The notes under the pieces are model-generated. The model searched no databases. It saw only the letters and a program-made list of their open reading frames with translations, and was not told where the DNA came from. From Sporomusaceae bacterium (GTDB taxonomy: Bacteria; Bacillota; Negativicutes; Sporomusales; UBA7701): DNA of 64,000 nt. Shown here piece after piece: positions 16,983 through 25,213 of this stretch (within the stretch, counting starts at the first letter, position 1; the number at the start of each line of letters is the position of its first letter). Location of the stretch: contig JAVKTQ010000006.1 in the NCBI GenBank assembly GCA_031460455.1, positions 1 to 64,000 of the forward strand, given 5' to 3'. Made by a program: the position numbers and the translations under genes.

Positions 16983-18302
16983 CTATGGCAGGCCGTTCCT
17001 GCCGTCGTTCGCCGCAGAGTCCTCGTCGCCGGCCTCTTTGAGCGGCATGGCTTTCACCCTCACGACCCGGAAGCCGTTGACCTGAAGAACGGAAAAACGG
17101 TAATCGCCGATATTCACTTCGTCGCCCAGTTCGGGGCGCCGGCCGAGAAGGCCGAAGATATACCCGCCGAGCGTGTCTTCCTCATGATCCTCGAGTCGGA
17201 TATTGAGCAGTTCGGAAACGTCGTCGAGCAGCACCCGGCCGTCGAACTCGTAGCTGCCGTCCGGAAGGCGCTGGATTTCCGCCTCGCCGACCACGTCGTG
17301 CTCGTCCTGGATATCGCCGACAATCTCCTCCAGCACGTCCTGCAGAGCCACCAGGCCCGCCGTGCCGCCGTACTCGTCGGCCACCACCGCCATATGGATG
17401 CGTTTGCGGCGCATCGCCTGCAGCAGTCTGGCCACCGACATACCCTCCGGGACGACGAGAATCTCGCGCATGACGGTGCGCAGCTCCTTATTGCCCGGTC
17501 CGCACATATCCAGATCCATCAGATCGCGGATATGCACCATGCCGATGACGTGGTCCTTATCCTCGACACACAGGGGGTAGCGGGTATGGCCGGTTTCCTT
17601 CACCACCCGCATATTCTCCGCGAACGGGTCGTCGGTGAACAGGCACACCATATCCTGGCGCGGCACCATGACCTCCCTCGCCAGACGATCGGCGAAATCG
17701 AAGACGTTGTCGATCAGCTCGCTCTCCATCTGGTCAAGCACGCCGCCGCGGTGGCTGGCGTTGACGATCATCCGCAGCTCTTCCTCGGAGTGGGCCACTT
17801 CGGCCTCGCTCAGCGGCTTGATGCCCAGCAGGCCCATGATAGCGCGGGCAGCTTTGTTGAAAAGCACGATGACGGGATAACCGACCTTGTGAAAAACAAA
17901 CAGCGGCCAGGCGCAAAATAGCGCCAGCGCTTCGGCGCGCTGGATGGCCAAGGCCTTAGGCACCAGCTCGCCCAGCACGATATGCATAAAGGTTATAACG
18001 GTGAAGCCCAGAGCAACGCTGATGGTATGCACCAGCCACGTTGCCCCCGGCAGATACTCGAAAACCAGCGGCGCGATCAGGGCGGCGACGGCCGGTTCGC
18101 CCAGCCAGCCCAGTCCCAGCGAAGCCAGCGTTATGCCGAGCTGGGTGGCGCCGAGGTAAGTGTCGAAGGTCGAAACGATTTCCAGCGCCAGCTTGGCGCG
18201 GCTGTTACCCTGGAGAGCGAGCTCCTCCAGCCGGGTGCGGCGGATCTTCACCAGCGAGAACTCGGCGACGACGAAAAAGCCGTTCAAGAGCACAAGCAGC
18301 AA
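16983..18302 (-). CDS. CNNM/CorC (hemolysin-C-like) membrane protein
   Basis: The product is a DUF21 membrane domain (about four helices, residues 1-180, with NGFFVVAEFSLVKIR and GATQLGITLASLGLGWLGEP), a CBS pair (about 195-315), and a C-terminal CorC/HlyC domain ending in LQVNGFRVVRV. The family is linked to Mg2+/Co2+ transport or homeostasis. The TTG at 18302 has no ribosome binding site and cuts into the first helix; the same frame is open upstream, and AGGGGGAG stands nine bases before an ATC codon at 18344 that would give the expected N terminus. The true start is therefore unresolved. Confidence 0.85.
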   Translation of the reverse strand: MLLVLLNGFFVVAEFSLVKIRRTRLEELALQGNSRAKLALEIVSTFDTYLGATQLGITLASLGLGWLGEPAVAALIAPLVFEYLPGATWLVHTISVALGFTVITFMHIVLGELVPKALAIQRAEALALFCAWPLFVFHKVGYPVIVLFNKAARAIMGLLGIKPLSEAEVAHSEEELRMIVNASHRGGVLDQMESELIDNVFDFADRLAREVMVPRQDMVCLFTDDPFAENMRVVKETGHTRYPLCVEDKDHVIGMVHIRDLMDLDMCGPGNKELRTVMREILVVPEGMSVARLLQAMRRKRIHMAVVADEYGGTAGLVALQDVLEEIVGDIQDEHDVVGEAEIQRLPDGSYEFDGRVLLDDVSELLNIRLEDHEEDTLGGYIFGLLGRRPELGDEVNIGDYRFSVLQVNGFRVVRVKAMPLKEAGDEDSAANDGRNGLP

Positions 18303-18357
18303 GGCGGCCGAGAGGGCAACGAAGCTATTGATAGACGAGTCGATAGCGCATCTCCCC

Positions 18358-18945
18358 CTAGGGTTTGGTCGCTTCGCTGCCGCGCGGCATCACGGTTCCG
18401 GCGGTCAGGATGTATTGCAGCGCGCTTTCGCTGGTCACGTCTAAGGGTATTATATCCCGCTTCGGCACAATAATATTAAAGCCGGCGGTCATGTTGAGGC
18501 TCATCGGAATGAAGACGCAGACGCTCTCCTCGCACGTATGGCGGGCGATCGGCGCCGACAGGTCGGTCATGACGAAACCGAGCGCCTTGGCCCCGGGATA
18601 CGGGAAAGGCACCAGCACCGCCTGCTTGAACATGTTCTGGGATTCGAACACCGCGGTCGACAACTGCTTGACGCTGTTGTAAATAAACTTGAGAAAGGGA
18701 ATCTTCGACAGCACCCGTTCGCCCAGCTCGATGCCCCGCCGCATAATCCAGTGGGAGGACAGCCAGCCCACCAACAGGATGATGGCGACGACGGCGATCA
18801 GGCCGAAGCCGGGGAACTTAACCGGCAGATGGCGCCCGAGAATCTTCTCGGTAAACTCCAGTATCTCAACGACGACGAAAAAGGTAATCGCCATCGGCAC
18901 GATGACAATCAGACCGTTGATAAAGTATTTGGAAAGGCTTTTCAT
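18358..18945 (-). CDS. DUF502 family membrane protein
   Basis: The 195-residue protein has two N-terminal membrane helices (about 9-30 and 48-68) followed by a conserved soluble part with IPFLKFIYNSVKQL and VPFPYPGAKALGFVT-like motifs, typical of DUF502 proteins. Function is unknown. AAGGGGTG precedes the ATG. It ends 56 bp before the annotated start of the CNNM/CorC gene, and its stop codon almost touches that gene's ribosome binding site, suggesting co-transcription. Confidence 0.88.
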   Translation of the reverse strand: MKSLSKYFINGLIVIVPMAITFFVVVEILEFTEKILGRHLPVKFPGFGLIAVVAIILLVGWLSSHWIMRRGIELGERVLSKIPFLKFIYNSVKQLSTAVFESQNMFKQAVLVPFPYPGAKALGFVMTDLSAPIARHTCEESVCVFIPMSLNMTAGFNIIVPKRDIIPLDVTSESALQYILTAGTVMPRGSEATKP

Positions 18946-18990
18946 AATTCACCCCTTGAACCAATCATAACATTGGCCAGTACTGCGGTC

Positions 18991-19026
18991 AATAAAATAA
19001 ACGGGCTGCCCTCGCGCGGGCAACCC
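18991..19026 (-). terminator. Terminator after the MgtE-like gene
   Basis: Minus-strand GGGTTGCCCGCGCGAGGGCAGCCC stem followed by GTTTATTTTATT, directly after the stop at 19034. Confidence 0.85.
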
Positions 19027-19033
19027 CTCTATA

Positions 19034-20296
19034 TCAACTGAACTTCAACATATTCCTCTTGCGCGGCGGGATCACCGCATCAATCACATCGTCGACGGTG
19101 ATGATGCCCACCAGCTTATTGTCGCTGTCCGTCACCGGCACGGCCAGCAGGTCGTACTTGCGAATGATGCTGATGGCGTCGTCGGTCGGCGCCTCGTCGC
19201 CCACGGTGATGATGCGGGTCCGCATGATGTCGGCCAGTTTGGTATCCGGCTTGGCGATAATCAGTTCCCTGAGCGACAGCACGCCCGCCAGGTGCTCTTC
19301 GGCATCGACAACGTAAATATAATAAATGGTCTCCGCCTCGGGGGCCAGCCGCCGCAGCTCATTGATGGTCTCGTCGGCAGTCAGGTTCTCCGGCAGCGAG
19401 ATATACTCGGTCGTCATCAGGCTTCCGGCCTCGCCTTCTTCGTACTCGCGCAGCTCCTTGACCTCGGCCGCCTCCTCGTGCTCCATCAGATCGAGGAGTT
19501 CTTCGGCCGTGTCGTCCGGCAGCTCGTTGAGGACGTCGGCCGCGTCATCGGAGGCCATCATCTCCAGGATGTCGGCCGCCCGGTCCTTGCTCATCCCCTC
19601 GATGATCGACGCCTGCATCTCCGTCTCCATCTCGGCCAGCGTCTCCGCCGCCCGCTCGTTGTCCAGCGTCTGGAAAATGGCCGACCGCTCCTGTGTGCCG
19701 AGCTCGCCGACAATCTGGGCGATATCGTACGGGTGGAGCGCCGCCAGCTTGCCCTGGGACACCGACAGCTTGATCGCCGACAGATCGGGAGTGATGAGAT
19801 CGACGTCGCCCCACGAGATAAGCTTCTCCGGCACGCTGCGCCCCAGCATGCCCGCCACCCGCCGCATGGCCTTTTCAGCTCCCAGCCGGCGCACCAGGCC
19901 GCGGAAACCGATATCGACGGCCACAAGGCGGAATTCGTTGTTCACCTGTGTTATCTTGAGGTCGTTGACCCGTACCACCCTGGCGCCATCGGTATCAACG
20001 ATCTGGCGGTCGAGCAGATCGCGCCGCAGGTAAAGCTCGTCGCCGGAAAAAGTCCCGGACTCAACCTCCTCGCGGACGATGTTGAGAGACACGATTTGCT
20101 TGTTAAGCATGGCAATGTGGTCGTCGCCGACGACCACCGTTTCCCAGCGGCGCTTGACCTCGACGCCGCACACCTTCGGAAAGCCTGCTTCCGGCTTTAT
20201 CAGCACGTCGCCGACCCGGCCCACGCGATTACCTACCTTGTCGATGACGAGCTTATCTATAAGCTGGCTGACAAACACCTCAGTAAACGGCTGCAT
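19034..20296 (-). CDS. MgtE N-domain/CBS protein with PRC-barrel, no membrane domain
   Basis: The 420-residue protein has two PRC-barrel-like beta segments (about 8-75 and 85-140, with LVIDKVGNRVGRVGDVL and QIVDTDGARVVRVNDLK), an MgtE N-domain superhelix (about 180-285, with LHPYDIAQIVGEL and MASDDAADVLNELPDDTAEELL), and a CBS pair (about 295-415). It stops where the five-helix magnesium channel of MgtE would begin. It may sense magnesium or nucleotide and regulate a partner transporter; none is adjacent. AGGGGGAG lies upstream of the ATG. Confidence 0.85.
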   Translation of the reverse strand: MQPFTEVFVSQLIDKLVIDKVGNRVGRVGDVLIKPEAGFPKVCGVEVKRRWETVVVGDDHIAMLNKQIVSLNIVREEVESGTFSGDELYLRRDLLDRQIVDTDGARVVRVNDLKITQVNNEFRLVAVDIGFRGLVRRLGAEKAMRRVAGMLGRSVPEKLISWGDVDLITPDLSAIKLSVSQGKLAALHPYDIAQIVGELGTQERSAIFQTLDNERAAETLAEMETEMQASIIEGMSKDRAADILEMMASDDAADVLNELPDDTAEELLDLMEHEEAAEVKELREYEEGEAGSLMTTEYISLPENLTADETINELRRLAPEAETIYYIYVVDAEEHLAGVLSLRELIIAKPDTKLADIMRTRIITVGDEAPTDDAISIIRKYDLLAVPVTDSDNKLVGIITVDDVIDAVIPPRKRNMLKFS

Positions 20297-20321
20297 TCCA
20301 GTTTTCTCCCCCTACCCGTGC

Positions 20322-20440
20322 GGCCGTTGATAAGCCCCCATCTGCGTTGTTGATCCTCCGGGCGCTTGCTAGCGTACGCCCGAGTACGCGTCGCTTCGCG
20401 TCCTCGGAGCCGCCTAGCATCTGGGGGCTTCTGAACGACC
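20322..20440 (+). repeat. Intercistronic palindromic repeat (copy 4)
   Basis: GGCCGTTGATAAGCCCCC and GGGGGCTTCTGAACGACC arms with the core CATCTGCGTTGTTGATCC, inner GCGTACG..AGTACGC hairpin and GCCTAGCATCTGG. It lies between the era stop and the MgtE-like gene. Confidence 0.85.
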
Positions 20441-20461
20441 GCTTCTATTTCCTGGTACCTT

Positions 20462-21364
20462 CTATTCGTAGCCGAGAGACTTAAGTACCCCTTTTCTATT
20501 CCGCCAATCCTTCTTCACCTTAACCCACAAATCGAGATACGTCTTCGACCCCAGCAGATTCTCGACATCGATGCGGGCCAGGCGGCCGGCTTCCTTGAGT
20601 ACCGCCCCGCCGGCTCCGATGACGATCCCCTTCTGCGAATCGCGCTCCACATAAATCACCGCCCGCACATAGAGATCGCCATTGTCCCGCGTCGCGACCT
20701 CCTCGATATCGACGGCGATACTGTGGGGTATCTCCTCGCGGGTCAGCTGCAGCACCTTCTCGCGGATGAGTTCGGCGATCAGCAGCCGCTCGGGCTGGTC
20801 GGTGACCATGTCGTCGGGATAGTACTTCGGCCCGGGGACGAGATGCTTCTTGATCTCCCCCGTCAGACCGTCGAGGTTGGTGCGGGCCAGAGCCGACACA
20901 GGCACGATGGCCGTGAAATCGCGTTTGGCCGCGTAGCGTTCGATGATCGGCAGCACCTGGGCGCGGGGCAGCTTGTCGATCTTGTTTATAACCAGGATGA
21001 CCGGCGTCGACACCGCCGCCAGCCGCTCGAGGATATACTCCTCCCCAGGCCCCGGCTCCTCGGTGGCATCGGTGACAAACAGCACCGCGTCCACCTCGCG
21101 GAGCGTGTTCTCGGCCGTGCGCACCATGTATTCGCCCAGTTTGTGGCGCGGCTTGTGGATACCCGGCGTATCGATAAACAACAGCTGGGCGTCAGGCAGG
21201 TTGAGGATGCAGAGGATCTTGTTGCGCGTCGTCTGCGGCTTGTCGGACATGATGGCGATTTTCTGGCCGATGAGGCTGTTGACCAGCGTGGACTTGCCCA
21301 CATTCGGCCGGCCGACAACGGCGACGAACCCTGATTTGAAACCCTTATCATCATTCATTGGCAC
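20462..21364 (-). CDS. era: GTPase Era
   Basis: Era binds the 3' end of 16S rRNA during 30S maturation. The 300-residue protein has the G domain with GRPNVGKST (G1), the Era effector loop DKPQTTRNK, DTPGI (G3) and NKID (G4), then a KH domain with the GAGG-like IGAGGAVLKEAGRLAR. I chose GTG 21364 because GGAGG lies seven bases upstream; ATG 21370 is only one base from it, and ATG 21358 is thirteen bases away. It overlaps or abuts the cdd stop codon, and follows ybeY-dgkA-cdd as in most Firmicutes. Confidence 0.96.
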   Translation of the reverse strand: MPMNDDKGFKSGFVAVVGRPNVGKSTLVNSLIGQKIAIMSDKPQTTRNKILCILNLPDAQLLFIDTPGIHKPRHKLGEYMVRTAENTLREVDAVLFVTDATEEPGPGEEYILERLAAVSTPVILVINKIDKLPRAQVLPIIERYAAKRDFTAIVPVSALARTNLDGLTGEIKKHLVPGPKYYPDDMVTDQPERLLIAELIREKVLQLTREEIPHSIAVDIEEVATRDNGDLYVRAVIYVERDSQKGIVIGAGGAVLKEAGRLARIDVENLLGSKTYLDLWVKVKKDWRNRKGVLKSLGYE

Positions 21365-21366
21365 AA

Positions 21367-21756
21367 TCATTCCTCCGGCAAATCGGCTTTATCGAAGGCG
21401 TACGGCAGCAGCTCCGCGAGCGTCACCGTCCGCCTCTCCCCCTTGGTATTGCACATCACGACCTTGTTTATACCGAACTCGGCCATGACCTGGCGGCAGG
21501 CGCCGCACGGCGAGGCCGGCGAAGCCGTATCGGCCGCCACCGCCAGAGCGGCGAACTCCTTCTCCCCCTCGGAAACCGCCTTGAAAATCGCCACCCGTTC
21601 GGCGCATATCGTCAGGCCGTACGAGGCGTTCTCGATGTTGCTGCCGCTGTAAATGCGGCCGCTCCCGCCCCGCACGGCGGCGCCGACGGCGAACCGGGAA
21701 TAAGGGGCATACGCGCTTCCCCGCGCGTCGATAGCGGCTTTGATAAGTTCTTCCAT
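21367..21756 (-). CDS. cdd: Cytidine deaminase
   Basis: It deaminates cytidine and deoxycytidine to uridine forms for pyrimidine salvage. The 129-residue homotetrameric-type enzyme has YAPYSRFAVGAA near the N terminus, the zinc and catalytic motif CAERVAIFKA (Cys and Glu), and the second zinc pair PCGACRQV. GGGTGGAT precedes the ATG. It lies between dgkA and era, with a palindromic repeat on its upstream side. Confidence 0.96.
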   Translation of the reverse strand: MEELIKAAIDARGSAYAPYSRFAVGAAVRGGSGRIYSGSNIENASYGLTICAERVAIFKAVSEGEKEFAALAVAADTASPASPCGACRQVMAEFGINKVVMCNTKGERRTVTLAELLPYAFDKADLPEE

Positions 21757-21776
21757 TCTCTATCCACCCAATCACA

Positions 21777-21959
21777 GGCCGTTCAGAAGTGCCCAGATGC
21801 TAGGCGCGACGAGGCTTGCGCCGCGACGCGTACTCGGATGTACGCTAGCAAGCAAACGAGTCGCAACAACGCAGATGGGCGCTTTCCCGCGCCTCTAGGC
21901 GCGGATAGCTCAACTAAGGCTCGGGCTGTCGCCGAGCCAAGTTTCGCTTATCAACGGCC
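21777..21959 (-). repeat. Intercistronic palindromic repeat with a 65-bp insertion (copy 5)
   Basis: The element reads in reverse orientation: GGCCGTTCAGAAGTGCCCAGATGC at one end and CTTATCAACGGCC at the other. Between GATGGGCGCTT and ATCAACGGCC lies an extra 65 bp (21885-21949) absent from the otherwise equivalent copy at 35519. The insert is flanked by CGCTT direct repeats (21880-21884 and 21945-21949). Its last bases provide the final codons and TGA stop of dgkA. Confidence 0.85.
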
Positions 21960-22340
21960 GAGTTCCAGAATACGCGGCGCGAACAACAGATACGCCACCA
22001 CCAGCGACACCAGCGCCGTCACCAGCACGCCGCCGGCGGCGACATCCTTCGCCACCTTAGCCAGCGGATGGTAACCGGGGGACACGATATCCACCAGCGC
22101 CTCGACCGCCGTATTGAACATCTCCGCCACCAGCACGGCGGCGATCGTCAGCGCGAGAACGCCCAACTCCGCCCCCGACAGGCCGAGGCGGAAACCGGCG
22201 GCCATCGCCAGCACCGCCGCGACGGCGTGGATTTTCAGATTGCGCTGCGTGCGGAAGCAGTAGGCCACCCCGCTCGCGGCATAGCGGAACGACCGCAGCA
22301 GGCCGGCCACAATATTACCCTCTGCCGATCTTTTTATCAT
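21951..22340 (-). CDS. dgkA: Diacylglycerol/undecaprenol kinase
   Basis: This small integral membrane kinase, in Gram-positive-type bacteria acting on undecaprenol, has three helices (about 36-52, 57-74, 103-120). The signature EMFNTAVEALVD (about 71-82) with the conserved catalytic glutamate is intact, as is KDVAAGGVL. Length (129 aa) is standard. GGTGGAAC precedes the ATG. It overlaps the upstream HhH gene by 26 bp. The C-terminal residues Gly-Arg and the TGA stop are encoded by the end of a palindromic repeat. Confidence 0.93.
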   Translation of the reverse strand: MIKRSAEGNIVAGLLRSFRYAASGVAYCFRTQRNLKIHAVAAVLAMAAGFRLGLSGAELGVLALTIAAVLVAEMFNTAVEALVDIVSPGYHPLAKVAKDVAAGGVLVTALVSLVVAYLLFAPRILELGR

Positions 22341-22608
22341 GCCAGTTCCACCATTTCAGCCGCTCGGGGTCGGGCACGTCGGCAGTGGCGTAATACACCG
22401 CGCAGCGCATAACATACAGCATGCAGCGATCCACCTTGCCCCCGGCCCGCTCGCACAAGCGGGCGTAAAGCTTCTCCGGGTCGCGCCCCTTGAGTTCCCC
22501 TACAGAACGAAGGCCGAGGTCCCATAAGTCCTCGGCGATTCTCGGGCCGACACCGGGAATGCGCCTGAACTCTCTCAGGATTGTTCCGCGGACGTCCTCT
22601 GTCATCAT
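22315..22608 (-). CDS. Helix-hairpin-helix protein, Cdd1-like pathogenicity-locus family
   Basis: The 97-residue protein carries a helix-hairpin-helix (IPGVGPRIAEDLWDLGLRSV, about 17-36) then ELKGRDPEKLYARLCERAGGKVDRCMLYVMRCAVYYA, the pattern of the Cdd1 family. Such HhH domains usually bind DNA non-specifically; a biological role is not established. Its ATG directly follows the ybeY stop (TAAATG), and its 3' end overlaps dgkA by 26 bp, so it is locked into the operon. Confidence 0.85.
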   Translation of the reverse strand: MMTEDVRGTILREFRRIPGVGPRIAEDLWDLGLRSVGELKGRDPEKLYARLCERAGGKVDRCMLYVMRCAVYYATADVPDPERLKWWNWHDKKIGRG

Positions 22609-23079
22609 TTATCCCTCGCGGCCGATGCCAAGGGCAGCGAGAATGTGCTCCTCCTGCCGGCGCATCGCGGCCTTGTCGGCTTCCTCCTCATGGTCGTAGC
22701 CCACCAGGTGCAACATGCCATGGACGGTCAGATAAGCCATCTCCCGCTCCAGGCTGTGGCCAAACTCCGCCGCCTGACGCTCGGCCGTCTCAAGGGAAAT
22801 GACGATATCCCCCAGCAGCGACTCCTCGGGACCACCCTGCACCGCCGGTTCCTCCCCCTCGTCAAGGGCGAAGGACAGCACGTCGGTGGCCGCGTCGATC
22901 CCCCGGTAATCGCGGTTGAGCTCGCGAATATAAGCGTCGTCGGCAAACACCACGCCGACCTCGGCCAGGGGCGATATAGCCAGTAATTTAGCCGCCTCAG
23001 TTAGGACGGCCGTCACCGTCTCCTTCACCTTCGGAGACGGCGCCCTCTTTTCCGGGACACTGCTTAGCACTATTTCCAT
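22609..23079 (-). CDS. ybeY: Endoribonuclease YbeY
   Basis: YbeY is a zinc-dependent RNase involved in 16S rRNA 3' maturation and ribosome quality control. The 156-residue protein has the triple-histidine zinc site HGMLHLVGYDH (about 120-130) and the typical upstream segment ELNRDYRGIDAATDVLSF. The start at 23079 overlaps the 3' end of pgpH by 83 bp, unusually long; AAGAAGG upstream is a moderate site. A later non-ATG start cannot be excluded, but residues from about 30 onward are clearly family. Confidence 0.93.
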   Translation of the reverse strand: MEIVLSSVPEKRAPSPKVKETVTAVLTEAAKLLAISPLAEVGVVFADDAYIRELNRDYRGIDAATDVLSFALDEGEEPAVQGGPEESLLGDIVISLETAERQAAEFGHSLEREMAYLTVHGMLHLVGYDHEEEADKAAMRRQEEHILAALGIGREG

Positions 23080-25180
23080 TCTTCGCCTTCTTCCTCTCCA
23101 GTTCCTTCAGCGCGTCGGGGTATTCGATCCGCGAGTGGAACATACTCGACAGCACGCGGACAAACACGTCGCCGATGATGCTGAGATCCTTGAGGGTGAG
23201 ATTGCAGTCGTCGAGCTGCCCGTCGTGGAGCCGCTCGCGGATGACTTTACGGACGGTTGATTCGACGCGGTTGACGTTGGGGCGCGACAACGAGCGCACC
23301 GCCGCCTCGCAAGCGTCGGCCAGCATCACCAGCGCCGCCTCCTTGCTCTGGGGGCGCGGCCCCTCGTAGCGGAAGTCGGCCTCGATGATGCACTCGCTGT
23401 GCTCGTTCTCCGTCGCCCGCCGGTAGAAATACGAAACCAGCATCGTGCCGTGGTGCTGCTGCACGATATCGACGATCGGCTGCGGCAGCTTGTAATCGCG
23501 GCAGAGATCGAGGCCGTCCTTGATATGCGAGGTCACGATCAGCGTGCTTAAGGACGGGGCGATCTTATCGTGGGGATTCTCGCTGTCCGTCTGGTTCTCG
23601 ATGAAAAAATACGGTCTTTTGATCTTGCCGATATCGTGGTAGTACGCCCCCACCCTGACCGTCACCGGGTCGGCGCCGATATTGCCGGCGGCCGTCTCGG
23701 CCAGGTTGCCCACCAGCAGGCTGTGATGGTAGGTGCCCGGAGCGTCGAGCAGCAGACGCTGCAGCAGCGGGTTGCTGGGGTTGGCCAGTTCCATCAGCTT
23801 CACCGGCGTGGTAATGTTGAAGGTGCTTTCGAGATAGGGCAGAAACCCGATGGTGATGACCGCCGACGCGATGCCGCTCACCGCGCCGTGTATCCCCTGC
23901 AGCATTATCTGCGTGCCGTTGATCTGTTCAAGAAAACCTGTAGAGCCCACAGTGATGAAATTCATCGCCGCGATCCACAGGCCGGTTCTCGTCAGGCTGT
24001 AGCCGTGGCTGAACTTGGAAACACTGTAAACGCCGGTCAGGCTGCCGACCAGGGCCACCGCCACCGCCCGGAGGTCGTTCTCCACGATCACCCCGAACAA
24101 TACCGACAGAGCGATACTGATAAAAATCCCCAGGCGGGTATCGATGAGGATGGCGGTCAGCAATGCGCCGGCCGCAACAGGGGCGATAAAATCAGAGTAA
24201 ATGTGGGCCGCCTTGCCGAGTACCAGTGTCAGGAGAATAATCAGCCCCAGCAGCACCATATGGAGGTCGTTGGCATACACCTCGGCGGAAAACTTGTACA
24301 GGTAGCCGATAATCAGGCCCATGACCACCAGCACGAAGATCGCCAGGCCGAAAATGCGCACCTCGCTGATATGGCCGCGGTGCAGACCGAGTTCCTCCAT
24401 GGCGTAGATCTGCTCGGCGGTCACGATGTCGCCCCGCCGCACGAGCACCTGGCCCTTCTTCACCGTCTCGCGCACAGGCTCGGTGCTGGCCAGAGCGGCC
24501 TGCTTGCGCTTATCGGTCTCGCGCACATTGAGGACGAAATTGGGTTTGACCAGCGTCTGAGCCAGCCCGGCCACCACCGACTCGCCATCCTTGCCCAGGC
24601 CGAGGCCTTCCGCATCGAGGGCGATGTTCTTGCGGGCGGCGTCCAGATCATCCTCGCGGATGCCGCGCTGGAGATATTTGCGCAGGACATTCTTGGTATG
24701 CTCCTCGGTCTTGGCCAGGTCGGCCTCGCCGAGGGTGGCCAGTCCGTCGACGGCCGCGGCCGGCAGCGACAGGGGCAGCGTAGTCTTGAGCTTTTCGGCC
24801 CTCGGGCCGGGCTCGGTCAGCGCCTTGTCGGCGGCTACGGCCCTGGCGGCGCGAAATACGGCGCCGGCGCTCTCCTCGGCCTTAGCGGCCACCGTTACAT
24901 CGAAATCGTAGACGCTGGCCACGCTGGCCAGCACCTCCGCCTCCAGCTTCTTGGTCCTGATCTGATCGACATAAGAAACAGACCGGGGGGCGACGACGTC
25001 GCGATCGCTCACCTGGCCAACCTGGAAGGAAATCTTGTCCGCAATGAAGTCGGCGGACAGGATTATCATGTACAGAGAAAAAAACGCCATAAACAATACG
25101 ATACGGCGCGTAAGCGGTCTGGCATGCATGCTGTTCGGCTGGGAAAACAATTCCCGGAGTTTATTCTGAAGGGATGACAT
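22997..25180 (-). CDS. pgpH: Cyclic di-AMP phosphodiesterase PgpH (7TMR-HD)
   Basis: PgpH hydrolyses the second messenger c-di-AMP. The 727-residue protein has an N-terminal membrane helix (about 28-48), a large extracellular 7TMR-HDED domain (about 60-285), seven membrane helices (about 290-470), and a cytoplasmic HD domain with YHHSLLVGNLAE (about 497-508), YYHDIGKIKRP and HHGTMLVSYFY. The HD metal residues are intact. The tail is charged and overlaps ybeY. Downstream of phoH, upstream of ybeY, as in Bacillus. Confidence 0.95.
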   Translation of the reverse strand: MSSLQNKLRELFSQPNSMHARPLTRRIVLFMAFFSLYMIILSADFIADKISFQVGQVSDRDVVAPRSVSYVDQIRTKKLEAEVLASVASVYDFDVTVAAKAEESAGAVFRAARAVAADKALTEPGPRAEKLKTTLPLSLPAAAVDGLATLGEADLAKTEEHTKNVLRKYLQRGIREDDLDAARKNIALDAEGLGLGKDGESVVAGLAQTLVKPNFVLNVRETDKRKQAALASTEPVRETVKKGQVLVRRGDIVTAEQIYAMEELGLHRGHISEVRIFGLAIFVLVVMGLIIGYLYKFSAEVYANDLHMVLLGLIILLTLVLGKAAHIYSDFIAPVAAGALLTAILIDTRLGIFISIALSVLFGVIVENDLRAVAVALVGSLTGVYSVSKFSHGYSLTRTGLWIAAMNFITVGSTGFLEQINGTQIMLQGIHGAVSGIASAVITIGFLPYLESTFNITTPVKLMELANPSNPLLQRLLLDAPGTYHHSLLVGNLAETAAGNIGADPVTVRVGAYYHDIGKIKRPYFFIENQTDSENPHDKIAPSLSTLIVTSHIKDGLDLCRDYKLPQPIVDIVQQHHGTMLVSYFYRRATENEHSECIIEADFRYEGPRPQSKEAALVMLADACEAAVRSLSRPNVNRVESTVRKVIRERLHDGQLDDCNLTLKDLSIIGDVFVRVLSSMFHSRIEYPDALKELERKKAKNGNSAKQCPGKEGAVSEGEGDGDGRPN

Positions 25181-25213
25181 TCTCTTTTCAACTCCACTGG
25201 CCAGGCGTGTGCC

